A stretch of DNA of 20,054 bases from positions 1 to 20,054 of IMG/VR virus record IMGVR_UViG_3300034175_000008, one strand, 5' to 3'. Of the stretch, positions 16,740 to 20,054 are shown piece after piece. The notes under the pieces were generated by a model. That model did no database searches. It had not been told where the DNA came from and saw nothing but the letters and a program-made list of their open reading frames with translations. How positions within the stretch are numbered: position 1 is the first letter of the stretch; every line of letters begins with the position of its first letter. The translations under genes and the position numbers were made by a program. The DNA comes from a virus.

Positions 16740-17933
16740 TTACGAGTGGAAGATCGGAAGAATACCAAGCGAGAGAGCCGAAGAAGCCTTACGCTGCCAG
16801 TTGCCACGAGCGTTTGCAATGGTAGTAACACCAGCCAAAGCTTCAAACGTGGTACGGCTATCCTCAGTAACGAGGGTATAGTCAGTGTCGCTTGGGAAAG
16901 CTTCCTGCGAACCGTTCCAGTTGTAACCAGCCGGATGCAGAACATAACCCCAACGATACCAGATGGAAGTCAAACCACCACCCTTATACTTGTTACCATC
17001 GCGAGTGATTTCGGTCTCATCAGGCACATCGAGAGCTTCCATAGCAAGCGCTCCAGGGAGCACCAAATAGGAAGTCTTAGTACCAACAATGTCAACACCA
17101 GCACCAGTATTAATCTTAGTAAGATCGGCGCTCGACAGATTCGTAGCAGCACGCGAAGAAATCAGACGGAACTTACCATCAAAGATCGTCGAGAACTCAA
17201 CGTTACCATCAGTGACCTTATCCTGATCGACAAGGTTTGCCGAACGGAGTTGAGCCATGAGAGCGGGCGAAGTAATAAGATACATGAAATCAGGCTCATA
17301 ATCCTTGTATGCCATACCAACAGCATTAAGGAACGATTCAGCACGCGCTGCACCTTGGCTGGAAGCAGAAGCTGCACCAACAAGAGTGGACGCACCAAGA
17401 TCGATATAGAAGCCATACTTCTTATCAGTCGGGTCGTTGTCAAAAGTCTGACCACCAAGGCCAGTTGCACCACTACCAGTAGCAGCACCATTCAGTGCTT
17501 CCGAGATAGCAACGCCCTTGAGAACGGCCATAACAGCGTTATGCTCGTCCTGTGCCTTGGTTTCACCAAAGTCACGACCAATCTTAGCAAGACCATCTTC
17601 CTGAGTGACAACCTTCGCCATGTTAACCTTCTCAGCACCATGGGTACGGACGGTCTTGATGTACGAAAGATAGTCAGACGAGTAAGTGGTCTTCGTACCA
17701 TCAGAAGCATCAGTAAGCGACGCAACGTTGATGGTAGGATTCATTGGCTTGTACCAACGAAGCTGACCGATAAAAGTCTCGGTATCTTTATCAATTTGAT
17801 CATTACCACTGACAATTGCAGTGCTAGAAAGCTTACGCGCATTGGTGTAAGCCTCGTGGGAGTAAGCGCCAATAGTTTCTTGCAGAACAAGATTGCTAAC
17901 GCCAACACCCGGAAGATCATTATAACGTGACAT
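16740..17933 (-). CDS. Major capsid protein (HK97 fold)
   Basis: 397 residues. ATG at 17933 has an AAAGGAAA ribosome site. It starts MSRYNDLPGVGVSNLVLQET, followed by an E-loop-like region LRWYKPMNPTINVASLTDAS. A long helix region (KIGRDFGETKAQDEHNAVMA) resembles the spine helix. FDGKFRLISSRAATNLSSAD lies in the P/A-domain area. The C-terminal SIWYRWGYVLHPAGYNWNGS matches the conserved end of gp13-like major capsid proteins (PF20036 type). It sits directly after the scaffold gene and before the adaptor. No protease cleavage segment (delta domain) is evident at the N-terminus; the separate scaffold supplies that role. Codon use is distinct: there are no TTA, CTA or TCA codons across almost the whole gene, so the antisense strand is open, consistent with selection for efficient translation. 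Confidence 0.9.
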   Translation of the reverse strand: MSRYNDLPGVGVSNLVLQETIGAYSHEAYTNARKLSSTAIVSGNDQIDKDTETFIGQLRWYKPMNPTINVASLTDASDGTKTTYSSDYLSYIKTVRTHGAEKVNMAKVVTQEDGLAKIGRDFGETKAQDEHNAVMAVLKGVAISEALNGAATGSGATGLGGQTFDNDPTDKKYGFYIDLGASTLVGAASASSQGAARAESFLNAVGMAYKDYEPDFMYLITSPALMAQLRSANLVDQDKVTDGNVEFSTIFDGKFRLISSRAATNLSSADLTKINTGAGVDIVGTKTSYLVLPGALAMEALDVPDETEITRDGNKYKGGGLTSIWYRWGYVLHPAGYNWNGSQEAFPSDTDYTLVTEDSRTTFEALAGVTTIANARGNWQRKASSALSLGILPIFHS

Positions 17934-17951
17934 GCACGCTTTCCTTTCAGG

Positions 17952-18662
17952 TTAACCGCGTCGGAGTTCACCCTTCGCGACTCTAGCTATTACTTCTGAT
18001 TGAGGTAAGCCAAAGAGACTGCCTTCAGTCTTCTTGCCACCACCATCAGGAGTTGTTTTTGTGACACCTGAACCGCTGCTATTCTTAGGCTTGAGTAACC
18101 AAGTATTTTCCTTGTCCTCTAAGTAAGCCTTTACTAGCACTTCGATAGAACGACCATCTTTAGCAACCCATTCGCCATTCTCATCTTTCTTCAGCATTTT
18201 CGTAATATCGCCAGTAGCAACATCACGAGCCTTCTGATTACGGAAATCAAATGATCCTAGAGTATCCCGCACTGATGCATCACGCGTAAGACGAGTAATT
18301 TCCTTTTCAAGATCTTTAATAGTCGCGTCTTTCGTTGCAACTAGTGTATCCTTGTCAGCAATTTCTCTGGCGTGAGCTTCCTCTAGCTTACCTTGTTCCC
18401 TCAGCTTAGCGGTTTCAGCTTCACGCTCTTTACGTTCGACTTCAGCAACCTTTGCAAGTGCTTCGTCTCGCGCCTTATAAGCGGCATCAATACTGGCTTT
18501 GACTTTCTTGTTATCGAGTTCTAAAGCTTCTTTAGCTTCTCGCTCAGCCTTTTGTTCCTCAGTTTCCTGATCGTCCTCGTTATTGTCGAGGTCATCTTTC
18601 TGGCTGTTATCATCAAGATTGTCTTCGTTGTCGTCTTCTAATTCAGGTTTATCGATAGGCAT
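17952..18662 (-). CDS. Capsid scaffolding protein
   Basis: 236 residues from the ATG at 18662, which has a strong AAAGGAAAA site six bases upstream. An in-frame ATG at 18689 would add nine residues but has no ribosome site. The N-terminal 45 residues are extremely acidic (NEDNLDDNSQKDDLDNNEDD). Residues about 45-130 are a charged heptad-like coiled coil (EQKAEREAKEALE, KVAEVERKEREAETAKLREQ, ADKDTLVATKDATIKDLEKE). A small folded region follows (SIEVLVKAYLEDKENTWLL), then a Gly/Ser/Lys-rich linker and a basic end, KGELRRG. Acidic front, coiled-coil middle and basic tail just before the capsid gene is the classic phage scaffold design. The basic C-terminus is the usual contact with capsid subunits. 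It should be absent from mature heads. The family is not identified by motif, only by architecture and place. Confidence 0.8.
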   Translation of the reverse strand: MPIDKPELEDDNEDNLDDNSQKDDLDNNEDDQETEEQKAEREAKEALELDNKKVKASIDAAYKARDEALAKVAEVERKEREAETAKLREQGKLEEAHAREIADKDTLVATKDATIKDLEKEITRLTRDASVRDTLGSFDFRNQKARDVATGDITKMLKKDENGEWVAKDGRSIEVLVKAYLEDKENTWLLKPKNSSGSGVTKTTPDGGGKKTEGSLFGLPQSEVIARVAKGELRRG

Positions 18663-18689
18663 TTTGATTTTCCTTTGAGCACGGCTCAT

Positions 18690-18791
18690 TTAAATGAAAG
18701 TACGACTCTCATTTATAAAATCGGATAGATATAGGTTCAGTTGGATACTATCTTTTCCAGACCCATATCTGGGTTAAATTAACGGGTTCTC
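18690..18791 (-). promoter_or_regulatory. Intergenic leader of the capsid genes with small alternative hairpins and a weak promoter candidate
   Basis: Between the polymerase-like gene (stop 18794-18792) and the scaffold lies the largest spacer of the head region. At 18758-18773 two mutually exclusive small hairpins are possible: ACCCA-GATA-TGGGT and CCAGA-TATGGG-TCTGG on the minus strand. Neither is followed by a U-tract, so they are not terminators. A TATAAA box at 18717-18712 could be a -10 element, but its -35 (CTGAAC, 17-bp spacing) matches poorly. A host-type or phage-specific promoter for the abundant capsid genes would be sensible here, but the sequence does not prove one. Confidence 0.3.
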
Positions 18792-20054
18792 TTAACCAAC
18801 TCCGTACCATCCGTAGTTATCTTTAAAACCAAAGGGCACTTGTTGCAGAATATCTTCTGGCTTAAGAATGTCATCTTCTGTGAGCACTTTACCATCAACA
18901 ACTGAGCGACCAGCGACAGGGATAAGTCCTTTGTCAATAGCTTCGTTCAAGTAATTGTCATAAAGTTTTCTAGGAAGACCACGAGCAAGCATTTCATTCA
19001 ATACCATTAGAATAACATTATTCTTAAGCATATCAGCATAAATGCTTCTCAACTCTCTTCGTCCATCCATTAAGTCTGCAATGTTAGTAAAGAATGCATC
19101 ATGCACAGTAGCAGTAGGAATTTTATTCTTACGACCCCATGAATGAAAACGTTTCACAATAACAGCATCGTTTGAGTGGTTACCATTAACAGCATAAGCG
19201 GTTCTAGCTCTTGTTAAGTCAGCAATATCATTAATCTTACCATCCTTATCAGAGAACTCATCCCACCAACTAACACGTGTCTTTTGTGGCACCATTACAA
19301 TATTAACTGACCAAGTCCCATCAGGGTTCTTATATACAAGTCTTTCTTCAAAAGCCTGAGTAAAGGGCTGTTCAAGCACCTTACCTTCGAAGTTAACCCA
19401 AGGAACAGTAGTCCAATCAGGTGGAACCTTATTCAGCTTTGTAACACCAATTTCAAAACCTGGAAATAACTTAATACCTGCAATCTTAAGTTCAAGAATA
19501 CGCTTTCCAACAGTTCTATCTCCAGGTGCACCAACACCGTATATCATATCGGCTAAGGATGCTTCTGGTTTATAGAAAGAAAATTTCTTTAAGAACTTTT
19601 CACTAACAGGTTGTCCAGCTTTAATACCAAGGATTTCAGATACAGCATCAGGTAGAATATACGAGCCTTTCTTATAGCCTAGTAATTTACCTTTAGCAAT
19701 AGTTGTCCATGAAAGTGCAGCATCAGCAGGTTTTGCATTCTCTAGAAATGATGCAGCCATACGACCTAAAAAGCGTGTGAAGCCTTCTTGAATAGGGGCT
19801 TCAGCAGCTAGATACTCGCTAAAGATTTTGGCAACAGTTTTAAAGTCATCTGGAGTAACAATATTATCGTATTGTGCTGTAAGCTTCTCAACAAGTAATT
19901 TCGTTTTAGGATTTAAGAACCAAAGTTGATCTATAATATCATCAGTAGGCGTTAAGCCTTTGTTAAATACGTCTTTGACATTCTGTCTTAAATCCAAATA
20001 TGCTTGTGCTGTATCAGGGTCATATCTTTGATATCGCGCAGCTTGTGCAGTAAT
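18792..20054 (-). CDS. N4-virion-type single-subunit RNA polymerase, C-terminal part (5' end outside window)
   Basis: The frame is open from the window edge (20054) to a TAA at 18794-18792, 420 residues. A TTG at 19997 is not needed as a start because the frame continues upstream. Near the end, TAYAVNGNHSNDAVIVKRFH followed by SWGRKNKIPTATVHDAFFTN parallels T7 RNA polymerase's HSQDGSH ... ALIHDSFGT. The HD pair (window residues 318-319) is motif C, with the catalytic metal-binding Asp (T7 D812). The wording is closer to N4 virion RNA polymerase-type proteins than to T7, as far as I remember them. Upstream segments PWVNFEGKVLEQPFTQAFEE and VMVPQKTRVSWWDEF fit the same family. Motifs A and B are not visible and would lie beyond the edge. 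If N4-like, it is packaged in the virion and transcribes early genes on entry. The place directly before the capsid genes supports a virion protein. Confidence 0.7.
   Translation of the reverse strand: MTAQAARYQRYDPDTAQAYLDLRQNVKDVFNKGLTPTDDIIDQLWFLNPKTKLLVEKLTAQYDNIVTPDDFKTVAKIFSEYLAAEAPIQEGFTRFLGRMAASFLENAKPADAALSWTTIAKGKLLGYKKGSYILPDAVSEILGIKAGQPVSEKFLKKFSFYKPEASLADMIYGVGAPGDRTVGKRILELKIAGIKLFPGFEIGVTKLNKVPPDWTTVPWVNFEGKVLEQPFTQAFEERLVYKNPDGTWSVNIVMVPQKTRVSWWDEFSDKDGKINDIADLTRARTAYAVNGNHSNDAVIVKRFHSWGRKNKIPTATVHDAFFTNIADLMDGRRELRSIYADMLKNNVILMVLNEMLARGLPRKLYDNYLNEAIDKGLIPVAGRSVVDGKVLTEDDILKPEDILQQVPFGFKDNYGWYGVG

Noticed and set aside
16746-17930. 394-codon open frame on the plus strand opposite the capsid gene
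   Set aside because: It mirrors the capsid frame exactly and is open because the capsid gene lacks TTA, CTA and TCA codons. Its product is Ser/Arg/Thr-rich with no family resemblance, and no plus-strand gene neighbours it.
18687-18689. Upstream ATG for the scaffold protein
   Set aside because: It has no Shine-Dalgarno sequence, whereas the ATG at 18662 has AAAGGAAAA at good spacing.
19995-19997. TTG as the true start of the polymerase-like gene
   Set aside because: The frame stays open to the window edge with sequence of the same character, and a lone polymerase needs motifs lying upstream.
1-20054. tRNAs, CRISPR arrays, insertion sequences or attachment sites
   Set aside because: No spaced direct repeats, no terminal inverted repeats with a transposase, and no cloverleaf-like sequence were seen. 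Apart from short spacers the window is fully coding on the minus strand.

Overview
The window is part of the late structural region of a tailed double-stranded DNA phage (or prophage) with a long, flexible, siphovirus-type tail. Every gene I can support is on the minus strand, so the transcription order runs from position 20054 down to 1. The genes are packed with gaps of a few bases or short overlaps, and there are no RNA genes, insertion sequences, integrases or CRISPR arrays. The lambda-like layout, a J-type tail tip protein and a peptidoglycan peptidase domain in the tape measure suggest a Gram-negative host. I cannot name the host. The DNA is visibly AT-rich except in the major capsid and tail tube genes.

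Layout in transcription order. (1) 20054-18792: the C-terminal 420 residues of a large protein that looks like a single-subunit RNA polymerase of the phage N4 virion type, cut by the window edge. (2) 18662-15509, head and neck: scaffold, major capsid protein, head-tail adaptor, probable head closure protein, tail terminator. (3) 15500-14904: tail tube protein, followed by a strong terminator-like hairpin at 14783-14822. (4) 14753-13569: an 81-residue orphan, then tail assembly chaperones encoded like lambda G and GT. A G GGA AAC slippery heptamer at 14190-14184 precedes a -1 frame overlap. An HK97 gp10/lambda Z-like protein follows. (5) A second terminator-like hairpin at 13533-13565, then a 3308-residue tape measure protein with an embedded M15-type peptidase domain. 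(6) 3581-1: tail tip proteins: a probable distal tail protein, a DUF2163-like hub protein and a J/Phage-tail_3-like central tail protein that runs off the left edge with no stop codon.

How it fits together: scaffold and capsid protein build the head, and adaptor, closure and terminator proteins join it to the tail. The G/GT chaperones coat the tape measure while the tube polymerises around it. The tape measure sets tail length and is probably ejected into the cell envelope, where its peptidase may open peptidoglycan. The distal, hub and J-like proteins form the adhesion tip. Two hairpins, one after the tube gene and one before the tape measure, probably step transcription down from the abundant to the rare components. 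Terminase, portal, protease, lysis and replication genes are not in the window.

The most notable points are the N4-type polymerase beside a siphovirus capsid module, the textbook frameshift signal, and the exceptionally long tape measure, which implies a tail of several hundred nanometres.
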